Below are positions 53,729 through 62,974 of a DNA stretch of 64,000 nt, in pieces. The stretch lies in the NCBI GenBank assembly GCA_948469885.1, contig CAOKMT010000006.1, positions 41,643-105,642 of the forward strand, given 5' to 3'. This stretch comes from an uncultured Sporosarcina sp. (GTDB taxonomy: Bacteria > Bacillota > Bacilli > Bacillales_A > Planococcaceae). Made by a program: the position numbers and the translations under genes. How positions within the stretch are numbered: the first letter of the stretch is position 1; each line of letters opens with the position of its first letter. The notes below the pieces were generated by a model that did no database searches, was not told where the DNA came from, and saw nothing but the letters and a program-made list of their open reading frames with translations.

Positions 53729-54571
53729 ATGCTACGTACGATGACGACAGCCACGAATACGATGACCCAATTGCAACATCAGTTCGATGTCATTGGCAAT
53801 AATCTCGCAAACTCATCCACACATGGATTTAAAGCGAGCGAGACAAGTTTTCACGAAATGCTTTATCAACAGTACAATAATGACAAAGCGGATCAGGCAC
53901 CTCGACAATCGCCGGCAGGCATCCGTTATGGGGTGGGAGCGATGCTCGGCCAATCGCAAATGAACTGGAAAGCGGGCTCTCTCCAATCGACGGAACGTGA
54001 ACTTGATTTTGCGTTGACGACACCGAAACAATACTTCAATGTCATCATGCCAGCACGAGGCGGCGGTGGGGAAGAAACTGTCTATACAAGGCAAGGTGCA
54101 TTTTATGTTTCTCCTGTTGGCGACGGAGAATTGATGCTCGTCAATGGCGATGGCTATCCGGTAGCAGATTCCGCCGGCTTGCCGATTATCTTCCCCGAAG
54201 ACGCCAAAAGTTATGCAGCGGGTGCTAATGGTGTACTTGAAATCGCATTGAATGATGGCACCATTGAAACGGTGGAACTTGGTATAACGGCTCTGGAACG
54301 TCCCAATGTGATGCAACATATTTCCGGAGCGTACCTTGGTATGCCGGAAAATATGGCTGCACTCGGTTTGACGCCGCAAGAGGTGCGGACCAACCTTGAA
54401 GGAGCCGAGCGTAACTCGATCGGTTTGGAAAACGGAGTACTTGAAATGTCGAATGTCAATTATCAAAAAGAAATGACGGATCTCCTCACAGCACAGCGTT
54501 CGTATCAGTTTAATGCGCGTGCCGTCACACTTGCCGACCAAATGCTTGGCCTTGTTAATGGGATTCGATAA
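53729..54571 (+). CDS. flhP: Flagellar hook-basal body protein FlhP
   Basis: 280 residues, second rod protein with FDVIGNNLANSSTHGFKASE near the N terminus and DLLTAQRSYQFNARAVTLADQM at the C terminus. TAAAGGAGAA precedes ATG 53729. Distal and proximal rod roles cannot be separated by sequence reading alone. Confidence 0.93.
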   Translation: MLRTMTTATNTMTQLQHQFDVIGNNLANSSTHGFKASETSFHEMLYQQYNNDKADQAPRQSPAGIRYGVGAMLGQSQMNWKAGSLQSTERELDFALTTPKQYFNVIMPARGGGGEETVYTRQGAFYVSPVGDGELMLVNGDGYPVADSAGLPIIFPEDAKSYAAGANGVLEIALNDGTIETVELGITALERPNVMQHISGAYLGMPENMAALGLTPQEVRTNLEGAERNSIGLENGVLEMSNVNYQKEMTDLLTAQRSYQFNARAVTLADQMLGLVNGIR

Positions 54572-54609
54572 TAACCGTCGGAAACTGGACAATTAGGGAG
54601 CATTGTAAG

Positions 54610-54936
54610 ATGAAAGATGACAAGCTAAATCATTCAACGAGCAACGAGGCAACGGAGACGCAAAATAGTGAAACATCTAGAAGGCGATTACGGAGAAACC
54701 GTCGTAAATTACAAAAAAATGATCAAGAAGAGCAAGCGCCTAAAAAGCGGTTATGGGTGCAATTGCGAATTCTTCCCATTTGGCTACGGCTAATCTTGGT
54801 CATTTTTTGGCTGGCTGTTGTAGTCGCACTCGGTTTATCCATCGGCTATGGATATATTGGCGATGGTAATACTTTTGATATATTCAAAAAAGAGACATGG
54901 ACACATATTATCGATATTATTGAAGGAAAAGAATGA
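54610..54936 (+). CDS. EpuA-family small membrane protein
   Basis: 108 residues: a highly charged, Ser/Arg/Lys-rich cytoplasmic half (RRRLRRNRRKLQKNDQEEQAP), one membrane span (LILVIFWLAVVVALGLSIGYGYIG) and a short extracellular tail ending FDIFKKETWTHIIDIIEGKE. This layout is the EpuA family, often misannotated as RNA polymerase subunit beta because of fusions or proximity. True function unknown. The ribosome site is modest (AGGGAGCATT). Confidence 0.8.
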   Translation: MKDDKLNHSTSNEATETQNSETSRRRLRRNRRKLQKNDQEEQAPKKRLWVQLRILPIWLRLILVIFWLAVVVALGLSIGYGYIGDGNTFDIFKKETWTHIIDIIEGKE

Positions 54937-55000
54937 GGAAAAAGTGTAATATTTTTCCTAAAAAGATTTGAAAATGATATAAAGGTAAGGTGATTTGGGT

Positions 55001-55441
55001 ATGCTAACAACAGAGCAAGTAAAAGCTATTTTACCCCATCGTTATCCCTTTTTGATGGTAGATCGGATTCTTGAACTGGAAGAAGGAAAACGTGCGGTCG
55101 GCATGAAAAATGTGACAGCCAACGAAGAATTTTTCAATGGGCACTTTCCGGGCTATCCGGTCATGCCGGGCGTCCTCATCGTTGAAGCACTCGCGCAAGT
55201 AGGCGCTGTTGCTTTATTGAAAAAAGAGGAAAACAAAGGACGACTTGCGTTTTTTACAGGGATTGATAATTGCCGTTTTAAAAAGCAAGTGACGCCTGGT
55301 GATACGTTACGCCTTGAAGTGGAAATCACTCGTCAACGCGGCCCGATGGGGAAAGGGAAAGCGGTTGCAACGGTTGACGGTGAACTTGTGTGCGAAGCGG
55401 AAATCATGTTTGCACTTGGACCGGTGAGCACAGAAGCTTGA
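55001..55441 (+). CDS. fabZ: 3-hydroxyacyl-[ACP] dehydratase FabZ
   Basis: 146 residues, hot-dog fold. Catalytic His and Glu in [22 protein letters not shown]-terminal [14 protein letters not shown] is the family mark. It dehydrates 3-hydroxyacyl-ACP in fatty-acid elongation. TAAGGTGA is eight bases before ATG 55001; the TTG at 54995 would lie next to it. An AGGAAAAA/TTTTTCCT hairpin (54933-54958) lies upstream without a T run. Confidence 0.95.
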   Translation: MLTTEQVKAILPHRYPFLMVDRILELEEGKRAVGMKNVTANEEFFNGHFPGYPVMPGVLIVEALAQVGAVALLKKEENKGRLAFFTGIDNCRFKKQVTPGDTLRLEVEITRQRGPMGKGKAVATVDGELVCEAEIMFALGPVSTEA

Positions 55442-55556
55442 CCGTCATCGAAAGACTTAACTTGCACTCGCTTCATTGTTTGAATAAAATGGAAGTATAG
55501 TGATAGTGTCGTTGGCCAAGAGCTACGCGCTTCAACAGTAGGAGGTTCCAAATAGG

Positions 55557-55952
55557 ATGTACAAAGATCTTTCTCCAAACTTAAAAATTAGCATTACGAG
55601 GTCAATTACACAGACTTTTGAACAATATATGAGCGATATTGCTTGGAGCGAAGACAAATTCAGCATTGAAGATTTCATCTCAAGCTGGCGGGACTATATT
55701 ACCACAAAAGCACTTTGGTATTCAGAAATCCCTAATGAAATTAAACAAAGCCCGAAATTTCATGAAGATCTTGCCGAGCGTATTAATGAAATCATTGCAC
55801 GGATTTTACAGGATCCGCCTTCCGATGAACAAATTGCAGCGATCCAAATGATGCAAGAAGCATTAAATACGCATTATGAGTATCATTGTAAAGCGGAAGC
55901 GGCATATGTTGAACGTCTGTTAAAAAATTACATCGAACAAAGTAAAAAATAA
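55557..55952 (+). CDS. Conserved-looking soluble protein, unknown function
   Basis: 131 residues, mostly alpha-helical by pattern, no signal or membrane segment. Features: SITRSITQTFEQYMSDIAWSE, a Trp-rich EDFISSWRDYITTKALWYSEI, and a long C-terminal helix DEQIAAIQMMQEALNTHYEY. I do not recognise the family. TAGGAGGTT precedes ATG 55557. The gene is co-directional with fabZ and followed by the lipoprotein gene. Confidence 0.7.
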   Translation: MYKDLSPNLKISITRSITQTFEQYMSDIAWSEDKFSIEDFISSWRDYITTKALWYSEIPNEIKQSPKFHEDLAERINEIIARILQDPPSDEQIAAIQMMQEALNTHYEYHCKAEAAYVERLLKNYIEQSKK

Positions 55953-56038
55953 TGGATAGTTCCCTCTTTTCTGGTCAATCTACATAGTATCATACAGATT
56001 TGTATGGTAAACGGCTTGTGGAAAGGAGGGAACTTTTC

Positions 56039-56398
56039 ATGTTGAAAAAAGCGATGCCGCTCTTTTTATTGTCAGGACTTGTCCTCGGTGGTTGTTACAA
56101 CAACGGTGCATTGCCGAGAGATAACGAAACTCCGATGGAGAACGTGGAGGATCGTGCAAGGGACTGGACACCTAATGTGCGTGATGAGCGTCGAGGTGGA
56201 ATGGATTTGGATGGATTCGATAACGACCGGAATCTAAACGATGACGGTGTGCGTGACGGAATCATCAATGACAACAATGGTGTTCGTAATGGCGTGATTA
56301 ATGAACGTAATACGTCGGACGAAGTCATTATTGACGAAAACGTTCCGAACGATGTCATGAATGACGATCAGAACCGAACAAACCGAAATAACCGCTGA
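56039..56398 (+). CDS. Asn/Asp-rich lipoprotein, unknown function
   Basis: 119 residues. Signal peptide MLKKAMPLFLLSGLVLGGC with lipobox LGGC (Cys19), so a membrane-anchored lipoprotein. The mature part is strongly hydrophilic and repetitive: NDDGVRDGIINDNNGVRNGV and later NTSDEVIIDENVPNDVMNDD, low-complexity Asn/Asp with spaced Val-Ile pairs. No catalytic motif. AAAGGAGGG lies nine bases before ATG 56039; the frame from 56000 has no site. A spore- or envelope-associated role is possible but unsupported. Confidence 0.75.
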   Translation: MLKKAMPLFLLSGLVLGGCYNNGALPRDNETPMENVEDRARDWTPNVRDERRGGMDLDGFDNDRNLNDDGVRDGIINDNNGVRNGVINERNTSDEVIIDENVPNDVMNDDQNRTNRNNR

Positions 56399-56404
56399 CC
56401 GCAA

Positions 56405-56450
56405 GCCGAAAAAAGCCGCCTTTCTAAAAAAATGAAAGGCGGCTTTTGTG
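56405..56450. terminator. Bidirectional terminator between lipoprotein gene and ywpF
   Basis: AAAGCCGCCTTTC pairs with GAAAGGCGGCTTT; T tail on the plus strand (TTTTGTG) and A tract on the left that reads as T on the minus strand. Confidence 0.8.
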
Positions 56451-56509
56451 TATTCAATTTTAATGTAGTGACAAGAAGCTTTCCGACTTGAATTGAAAAT
56501 GCTTGTCAC

Positions 56510-56956
56510 CTATTCCTCTTGGTTTTTGACAAAATCTTTTTTCAAGCGGGGACGCGATCGCATATCCGATTCAAAACGTGTCAACAATGATTGACCGCCT
56601 AAACCTTCTCCGATCAGTTCTTCTAAAAGCTGTTCCGCATATTGGGAGCGGGCACGCTTTAACCGACCTTTCATCAATACCGAAATATGATCGCCGATTT
56701 GCTCCACTGCATGAATGTTCACGCGGAAGGATGCAGGTTCGTTTTCCGGATAGGAAATGACGACTTTTGCCTCCAATAATTCATCACTTTTCATTTGATC
56801 TTCAAAAAAGGATTTATGTTTTTCGTCGATAAATATTTCTAAAATCCACATGCGGTGGCTATTCTCTTGGTTAATGATAATGCCATCACGTAGCGGGAAG
56901 TTCTGAAACCGTTCATCAAAGAAAATGTCGATAGATATCATTTTAAATGTTTTCAA
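56510..56956 (-). CDS. ywpF: YwpF-like protein
   Basis: 148 residues if started at TTG 56956. MKTFKMISIDIFFDERFQNF start and REN-type middle (LRDGIIINQENSHRMWILEIFI) recall the YwpF family; the C-terminal part is basic and helical. Function unknown. AAGGGGTGG lies about five bases before the TTG; next in-frame ATG is 56941. The longer reading to 57031 runs into the palindromic element D, which therefore lies in the leader of this gene. Confidence 0.68.
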   Translation of the reverse strand: MKTFKMISIDIFFDERFQNFPLRDGIIINQENSHRMWILEIFIDEKHKSFFEDQMKSDELLEAKVVISYPENEPASFRVNIHAVEQIGDHISVLMKGRLKRARSQYAEQLLEELIGEGLGGQSLLTRFESDMRSRPRLKKDFVKNQEE

Positions 56957-56967
56957 CACGCCACCCC

Positions 56968-57063
56968 TTATGAATTCGGCAGGGGGTTGAACCCCATTGA
57001 ATTTGAATTTTGAATCTACCCCGCCGCTCATTTGTAGCGAGGTATTGTAGTTGAATCAAGTTT
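56968..57063 (+). repeat. Palindromic element, copy D, diverged
   Basis: TGAATTCGGCAGGGGGTTGA, ACCCC, then CCCCGCCGCT-CATTTGT-AGCGAGG and terminal TTGAATCAAGTTTT follow the element order. The stems are kept by paired changes: GGGAGT/ACTCCC in copy B is GGGGT/ACCCC here, and CCACTT/AAGTGG becomes CGCT/AGCG. Confidence 0.65.
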
Positions 57064-57238
57064 TCTTAATTGTACCACACATCGATGGAGAATTTAAAAA
57101 TAACAAATAAGGCAAAGTTGTTTTTTATAGGACTCGACAAACTTCTGCAAAGTTGTCATGTCGCAGTTCCATCAGGATCGCATTCGATGACGATTATTGA
57201 AAATATGAAATTATCCATTCAAGAAGCTTGAAAAATGA

Positions 57239-57251
57239 AAAATGCCATTTT
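57239..57251 (+). promoter_or_regulatory. Possible ComK half-box upstream of ssbB
   Basis: AAAATGCCATTTT fits AAAA-N5-TTTT. A poorer match, AAAATATGAAATT, is at 57200-57212. ssbB of B. subtilis is ComK-activated; the box spacing here (26) is not one of the standard ones. Confidence 0.35.
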
Positions 57252-57310
57252 GCAAAATAAGCGGCGGTCGTCGTAAGCTAGTAGCAATTCAACGGAAAGG
57301 AGGGAAACGA

Positions 57311-57751
57311 TTGAATCAAGTCGCACTCGTTGGGCGAATGACAAAAGACCCGATCTTAAGAGAAACATCGGCAGGACGGATGCAAACAAATTTTGTTCTA
57401 GCGGTGGCACGTAATTTTAAAAATTTGAAAGGAGTCGTAGAAGCTGACTTTATCCTTTGTACTTTATGGGGAAGATTAGCTGAAAATACTGCTAAGCATT
57501 GCGGGAAAGGCTCTTTGATCGGTGTCAGCGGAAGGATCCAGTCAAGGTCATATGAACGACAAGACGGAAGCAGAGTTTACGTCACAGAAGTTATTGGTGA
57601 AGACATTCGTTTCATTTCGACAAAAAAGCGAGCAAATGATGATTTGTTTGGCCCGTCTAAAACGGGAAGTGGATCGAGTGCCCACACAAAAAAGGAAGAG
57701 GAGCATTTTCATTTACCGGAAAAAGAAGGAGCGGAATTACCTATATTTTAA
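57311..57751 (+). CDS. ssbB: Single-stranded DNA-binding protein SsbB
   Basis: 146 residues. OB fold begins NQVALVGRMTKDPILRETSAG, with the VEADFILCTLWGRLAENTAKHC and GVSGRIQSRSYERQDG segments; C-terminal tail is longer than B. subtilis SsbB (113 residues) and ends GAELPIF, reminiscent of the acidic DLPF tip used for partner binding. TTG 57311 follows AAAGGAGGGAAACGA. Position before ywqA and after ywpF matches B. subtilis ssbB (ywpH), the competence SSB. Confidence 0.88.
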   Translation: MNQVALVGRMTKDPILRETSAGRMQTNFVLAVARNFKNLKGVVEADFILCTLWGRLAENTAKHCGKGSLIGVSGRIQSRSYERQDGSRVYVTEVIGEDIRFISTKKRANDDLFGPSKTGSGSSAHTKKEEEHFHLPEKEGAELPIF

Positions 57752-58098
57752 TAGGCAAGGTTAGGGTGAAGAAGACAATTCCGCTGTGGATAGGGGGAGA
57801 GGTGGCTAGTCGAACGAGCTAGCGCTGTACGATACTTAAAAAACAATAGATGTGAGAGGAAAGCAATGTTGACACATTGGAAAAGGTTCAGGATAAGGGG
57901 GCGATGGGGATCAAACCCATTCCGGACCGTGAAAAAACTTGTGCGTGCACAAAACATGAAAGTTAATGGAGTTTTTTCGCTTATCTGTATATCCAGTTGG
58001 GGACTGGATCGACAATGATGGAAAAATTATGCGGTGGAGGTGGATCGGAGACTGCTTCCGTTTCCAATCTCCACCGATCATGAAAAAGGGGTGGAACA
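57752..58098 (+). other. Intergenic stretch after ssbB
   Basis: No gene seen. Contains hairpins TTGTGC-gt-GCACAA (57939-57952), ATCCAGT/ACTGGAT (57991-58009) and GATCGG/CCGATC (58044-58080), the last just before the next small gene. None has a convincing T run. Confidence 0.4.
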
Positions 58099-58296
58099 AT
58101 GAGCGATGTGAAGCAAGAAGTGCTGCGAATGGAGTTGCAAGTCGGAGAATTGATCCGTCTCGTCGCCAACTTGAACGAGCGCTTGTCGAAGGTGGAAGAT
58201 AATGAAAAGCACAGACAGCCAGAAAGCCAGAAAGCCAGAAAGCGTCTCAATCGTACATACAAGCAAGTAAATAGGAAGGATTATCCAATAAACTGA
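58099..58296 (+). CDS. Small coiled-coil protein, unknown function
   Basis: 65 residues: MSDVKQEVLRMELQVGELIR then LVANLNERLSKVEDNEKH, a heptad-patterned helix, followed by a basic tail (QKARKRLNRTYKQVNRKDY). The DNA coding ESQKARK contains three tandem AGCCAGAAA units. AAAAGGGGTGGAAC precedes ATG 58099. It precedes the convergent ywqA gene. Size and context make it a plausible real small gene, but no family is recognised. Confidence 0.5.
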   Translation: MSDVKQEVLRMELQVGELIRLVANLNERLSKVEDNEKHRQPESQKARKRLNRTYKQVNRKDYPIN

Positions 58297-58353
58297 CCAA
58301 GTAGCGTCGCTGGAAGGTTACGTAACATGAGAGATTACCAGAAAACGATGCTC

Positions 58354-58398
58354 AAAAAGACGCTCTGATTCTCGATATAATCAAGAAACAGAGCGTCT
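58354..58398 (-). terminator. Intrinsic terminator of ywqA
   Basis: On the minus strand the 10-bp stem made by AGACGCTCTG (58358-58367) and CAGAGCGTCT (58389-58398) is followed by TTTTTGAG. Confidence 0.8.
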
Positions 58399-58440
58399 GC
58401 TGACTATCAAAATTAGCAAAACCCGACTACACGTATTGGC

Positions 58441-61179
58441 TTAGTTAAAAGACAATAAGTCATCTAATTCGGCATCGGATAATTCCGTCAGCCATTCGTT
58501 TGATTGGATCAAGTCCGCGGAAAGCGATGCTTTCTCTTCCAGCATCTGATCGATTTTTTCTTCAATCGTCCCGATCGTCACAAACTTATGGACATGGACA
58601 AATTTTGTTTGTCCGATCCGATAGGCCCGATCCGTCGCTTGGTTTTCAACAGCTGGGTTCCACCACCGATCCGCATGAAGAACGTGATTGGCCGCTGTCA
58701 AATTCAAGCCTGTTCCACCTGCTCTGAGTGACAGGATGAAGACAGGGAATTCGCCTTCTTGGAAACTGTCGACAAGTCGGTCTCGTTGTCCTTTCGGCAT
58801 ACTGCCCGTCAAGAAAGGTACATCTATTTGATGCAATTCCGACAAGCAATGTCGAATCAGTTCGCCCATGCCGATATATTGTGTGAAGATAATACATTGT
58901 TCGCCGTTTTCGACAATGTTCGACGCCATGGATACAATGCTTTTCAGCTTGTCGGATCGGTTAATCATATCTGTTGCCGATCCGTTCGGTTCTTTCAGAA
59001 ACAAGGCAGGATGATTGCACAATTGTTTCAAGCGACTGAGCATGGTTAAAATAAGACCTTTCTTCTCAAATCCAGTCAAAGTTTCCAATTTGAATTTCGT
59101 TTCGTCCAAAAAGCTTTCATACAATGCCGCTTGCTCGGTCGTAAGCGGGCAATACTCATTTTGCTCAAGTTTTTTCGGTAAATTCAACAATAGATCTTCA
59201 TCATTTTTTGTCCGGCGTAAAAGGAAGGGACGGATTTTCGCACGCAGGATGCGCTTATCTCTTTCGGAATGATCACGCTCGATCGGCACAATGAAGTGAT
59301 CTGTAAACGAGCGGAAAGAGCCAAAATACCCTTTATGGATAAAGTCGAAAATCGCCCATAATTCCGATAGCCGGTTTTCGATCGGGGTACCCGTCAAAGC
59401 GATATGATGCTTGCCTTGGAGTTTCCGAATGGCTCTCGACTGCTTCGTCTGCATGTTTTTAATGTTTTGGGCTTCGTCTAGCGTGATGCTCGTAAATTCA
59501 GTCGTCGCCAACATATCCCCGTCTTGGGAAGCTGTGCCATAAGTCGTTAAAATGACATCGGGGCGCATCTCGGAAATTGCACGGATGAATTGCTCATCCT
59601 TTGTACGAGAAGGCCCATAATGAGTATGAACAGTTAGGGACGGTGCAAACTTTTCGATTTCTTTTTGCCAGTTGCCAAGGACACTTGTCGGACAAATGAT
59701 CAAAGACGGTGCATCCGTTTCTTGACGCGCATGGACATTCAGCAAATACGTAATCAGTTGAATCGTTTTCCCAAGGCCCATGTCATCGGCAAGACAAGCG
59801 CCGAATTTGTTATCGCGCATGAAGATGAGCCAGTCGTACCCATCTTCTTGATAAGGTCGCAATTGTGCTTGCAACTGGTCTGGAATGCCGGCGGTCGGGA
59901 GCCCTTTCTTTTCCGCGAGTATTTCCATATAATTTCGAAGCGACTTTTGCATCGTGAATTCTAAAAGAGGATCCTGTTCATCATCCTCTTCTTCAAGCGG
60001 AACGATTTCCTCTGGGATGTCTTGGAATAACAAATCCTTCACCGTCCATTCCCCGGCATCTGCGCGCTCCATTAGTTCTTTAATTTTTTGCAGCCAAAGT
60101 GGATCGATATGGAACCACTCATCACCAGAACGGATGTATTCCCGGTTTTCATCGACAAGCTTTTGGAAAGTATCCCGGTTGATTTCTTTCCCGGCAAGTG
60201 AAAAATGCCAATCGAATGATAGCACTTCGTCCAGTCCAGTGGCAGAACTGTACGATTGAACACTCGCATTTGTCCGCACTCGCATTTTGGATTCGGTAAT
60301 CGACTTCAACCATGCCGGCAAAATGACCGGATAGCCGAATGATTGAAGAAGAGGCAAATCTTCCTGGATGAAGAGCCGAACTTCAGGATCGCGCATCGGA
60401 ACAGCAAGAAAACGTTCATCCGGTTCGGGCGCTATCGAAAATAGGAGCGACGCCATTTCCAATTGTTTTTGATCAATCTCTTGCGCATACGCTTTCCAAC
60501 GAGCAGGGAGCGCTTCTTCAATAGAAGTATTCTTTTTCCGCGCGGCAGGTGTCCAATGGCGTCCGCGTTCCCCGACAATGACTGTTTCGAGAAGCCACTC
60601 CGTTTCTGTCTCTTCTTCAGGTTCAGTTAAACGGAAAGCGACCCGGACAGGTGTCGATGATGTGTTTTCCCCTGGCCAACCGTATTTTTGTAAATACGGC
60701 AGAAGAGCAGGAAGCTGATCCGGCCGGATAGCCGAGTTCACCAGCTTTTCGTGAACAGCGGCATGGATGATGGACGCGGCTTCTTCTGAAATCCCAACTT
60801 TTTTGGTATCAAATTGAATGCCCGCTTCATCGCTCTTTACATAATCCCACAAAGCGGGGTTTCGCCATGCGTCTGCTGCTTCTCGGATCGCTTGAAGTTG
60901 TGCTTTATCTTTTTGTGTGAGTCCTTCAAACCGCGCATACGGATGCGTTTCGGGAAATGCATGCAATAGTTGGTCGGCATTTAAATGAAGAGATTGCCCA
61001 TTTGTTTCTGCAAGCAGTCCATAAAAAGTTCGTTCATCATTGAAAAATAGATAAGTCACAAGTTCTTCGGGATCGACGGCTTGCCCATTGATATCTTCGG
61101 CCAACAGCGAAAAGGTGTGATGATCGATTGGTTCGATTGCCAGTCGTAGAATCCGTTCCAACGTAAATATTCCGTTCAT
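58441..61179 (-). CDS. ywqA: SNF2-family DNA helicase/translocase YwqA
   Basis: 912 residues. The C-terminal 450 form a complete SNF2 ATPase: LADDMGLGKTIQLITYLL (Walker A), LDEAQNIKN (DEAQ box), LTGTPIENRLSELW, and motif VI region DRWWNPAVENQATDRAYRIGQTK. The N-terminal half is the bacterial SNF2_assoc region with no clear motif. It probably remodels DNA-protein complexes. ATG 61179 overlaps the ywqB stop as ATGA, so the two are a coupled pair; SNF2-SWIM pairs are common in Bacillota. Confidence 0.94.
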   Translation of the reverse strand: MNGIFTLERILRLAIEPIDHHTFSLLAEDINGQAVDPEELVTYLFFNDERTFYGLLAETNGQSLHLNADQLLHAFPETHPYARFEGLTQKDKAQLQAIREAADAWRNPALWDYVKSDEAGIQFDTKKVGISEEAASIIHAAVHEKLVNSAIRPDQLPALLPYLQKYGWPGENTSSTPVRVAFRLTEPEEETETEWLLETVIVGERGRHWTPAARKKNTSIEEALPARWKAYAQEIDQKQLEMASLLFSIAPEPDERFLAVPMRDPEVRLFIQEDLPLLQSFGYPVILPAWLKSITESKMRVRTNASVQSYSSATGLDEVLSFDWHFSLAGKEINRDTFQKLVDENREYIRSGDEWFHIDPLWLQKIKELMERADAGEWTVKDLLFQDIPEEIVPLEEEDDEQDPLLEFTMQKSLRNYMEILAEKKGLPTAGIPDQLQAQLRPYQEDGYDWLIFMRDNKFGACLADDMGLGKTIQLITYLLNVHARQETDAPSLIICPTSVLGNWQKEIEKFAPSLTVHTHYGPSRTKDEQFIRAISEMRPDVILTTYGTASQDGDMLATTEFTSITLDEAQNIKNMQTKQSRAIRKLQGKHHIALTGTPIENRLSELWAIFDFIHKGYFGSFRSFTDHFIVPIERDHSERDKRILRAKIRPFLLRRTKNDEDLLLNLPKKLEQNEYCPLTTEQAALYESFLDETKFKLETLTGFEKKGLILTMLSRLKQLCNHPALFLKEPNGSATDMINRSDKLKSIVSMASNIVENGEQCIIFTQYIGMGELIRHCLSELHQIDVPFLTGSMPKGQRDRLVDSFQEGEFPVFILSLRAGGTGLNLTAANHVLHADRWWNPAVENQATDRAYRIGQTKFVHVHKFVTIGTIEEKIDQMLEEKASLSADLIQSNEWLTELSDAELDDLLSFN

Positions 61180-62762
61180 AAATACAAATTCCCTTTCTCC
61201 ATCTCTTCTATCAGTGCGCGCAGGCGGCGATTTTTCTCACGCACCGTCTCTACATAGCGATTCCAAAATTCGTGTTTTCCGCTTTTTTTCGCACTCATTT
61301 TCATTTTTTTAAATAACCGCACAGCACGTCGGTAACTTTGTCGATTTCGTTCTTTTATAAAATGCGTTGCATATAGGTGAAGAAGAGGAAGAACCGATGC
61401 TGGGTCTGCTGCCAGCGCCACATTCAGCCCGCCTGCTTCTGTCACATCGTAGGGAACACGGTATCGATGCATGAGTGCAGCCCACTCGCTGAAACGTTCC
61501 CGTTCGACTAGAAAATCAGCATAGACGTCAATGCCAGATTCACCGTAATATGAAAACATCTGTTCACGCTGTTGCTCGGGAAAATCGGCAGTTTCCAATA
61601 AACCGTCGATTTTTCGGACAAATGCAGGACGGCGCGGCAAAGGTACACGATTCGTCAAGTAGTCTTCCATGAGAGGAAGCAGGACGTGCATAATGAGTGA
61701 AAGGGCATCCGTTTTTTCGTGCTGATCCGCCAGTTCCGCGAGTGCCAGCCATTCGGAAAAGTTCTCTTGTTTCACATCATAGGTCAGCTTTTTGAGGTCT
61801 TCCTCCTGATCCTGTAAAACATGAAAAAATGCGATGAAAATGGAGGCAGAAGAGGCGTATTCTGTATCCAGCAATGCGCGTTCCCTCTCTCGTAAAGACT
61901 GATTGGTAAAAAGATACTGCCAAAAAAGTTGATAGGTTTGAAAACGTTTATAGAAAAGACCCGATTGCTCCAACGCAAATGTCCGAACCTTTCGTTGCAA
62001 ATTTTCATGGAAAGGGTCCGTCTCAAACAGTCGCGGTTTGGAGGCGATTGAATGAATATTGTCTTTCAATTTTCCGAGTTGATCGGAAAGCCAGTTCTTC
62101 ACATACCACTTGCCGTGGGAGAAAGTCGAACTCTCCTCTCCCAAGTGAAAAGAAACGTAAGGCCAAGCCGCTTCCAATGCATGTAAGCGAATGTAAATAT
62201 CAAAAAAAGGTTTCCATTCCCACTCATACGGGTAAAGAGGTGCAAGGTCTTGTTCGATCAATGAAAACTTATGGATGAATACTGCCGGATTTTCTCTCAG
62301 TGCAATGACACGGATAGGATTCATAGAACGGGCTAGTACATTGTTCCAAGCTTCAGGCGTTCGGTCGGAAATTTTAAATGCCATTTGGTCTGTTTCTGTC
62401 CTCCTCCATTCATGCATCCAATCTGTCAATGAATGAAATTGTAAATAAAGATGAAAAACGGCAGCTGCGCGATGCGCGCACCAATCCGTTTTGTTACACG
62501 TACAATCTGCATCTAAACGATCGAAAGATAAGGTGACTTCCGCCTCGGTTATATCATCATTGCCAATTTCGGCGCTGACAACCCGTCCGGAAGCATCATA
62601 TGAAAAAGAGTGGACATTTCCACCTCGGACATACGTAACGGCTTGCCGTACTTCGAAAGCCTCTTCAGGTTCACTTGGTCGGAGCGCGTGCTTTATGTTA
62701 TCGATAAGTTCCATTATTTCATTTTCGTGCAAGTAGGAAACACGTTCTACCGTCATGTGCAT
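61176..62762 (-). CDS. ywqB: SWIM zinc-finger protein YwqB
   Basis: 528 residues. SWIM motif CTCNKTDWCAHRAAAVFHLY near residue 83-102 (CxCx6CxH pattern), the rest helical and uncharacterised. SWIM fingers bind DNA or protein partners, and this gene is translationally coupled to the SNF2 ATPase gene, so the products probably work together. AGGAAGGTGATTCG precedes ATG 62762; ATG 62756 is an alternative two codons in. Confidence 0.9.
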   Translation of the reverse strand: MHMTVERVSYLHENEIMELIDNIKHALRPSEPEEAFEVRQAVTYVRGGNVHSFSYDASGRVVSAEIGNDDITEAEVTLSFDRLDADCTCNKTDWCAHRAAAVFHLYLQFHSLTDWMHEWRRTETDQMAFKISDRTPEAWNNVLARSMNPIRVIALRENPAVFIHKFSLIEQDLAPLYPYEWEWKPFFDIYIRLHALEAAWPYVSFHLGEESSTFSHGKWYVKNWLSDQLGKLKDNIHSIASKPRLFETDPFHENLQRKVRTFALEQSGLFYKRFQTYQLFWQYLFTNQSLRERERALLDTEYASSASIFIAFFHVLQDQEEDLKKLTYDVKQENFSEWLALAELADQHEKTDALSLIMHVLLPLMEDYLTNRVPLPRRPAFVRKIDGLLETADFPEQQREQMFSYYGESGIDVYADFLVERERFSEWAALMHRYRVPYDVTEAGGLNVALAADPASVLPLLHLYATHFIKERNRQSYRRAVRLFKKMKMSAKKSGKHEFWNRYVETVREKNRRLRALIEEMEKGNLYL

Positions 62763-62974
62763 CGAATCACCTTCCTTAAAAAAAGCATTCTTTCTAGTAT
62801 ACCGCGTTGGTCTATGGTTCGTAAATAGTCTGCTTCTTATTGTGCTGGATGGTTCGAGCTCATATGCAAGAATATACTTATTTTCAGTTTATATATTTTG
62901 AAAATTCACTCACATTAAGCGTCTTTATATGGTAGAATAAGAGTAATCAGAATTTTCAATGAGGAGGGAGAAAG

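Noticed and set aside
53813-54592. Minus-strand 259-residue frame
   Set aside because: Antisense shadow of flhP with no ribosome site or family resemblance.
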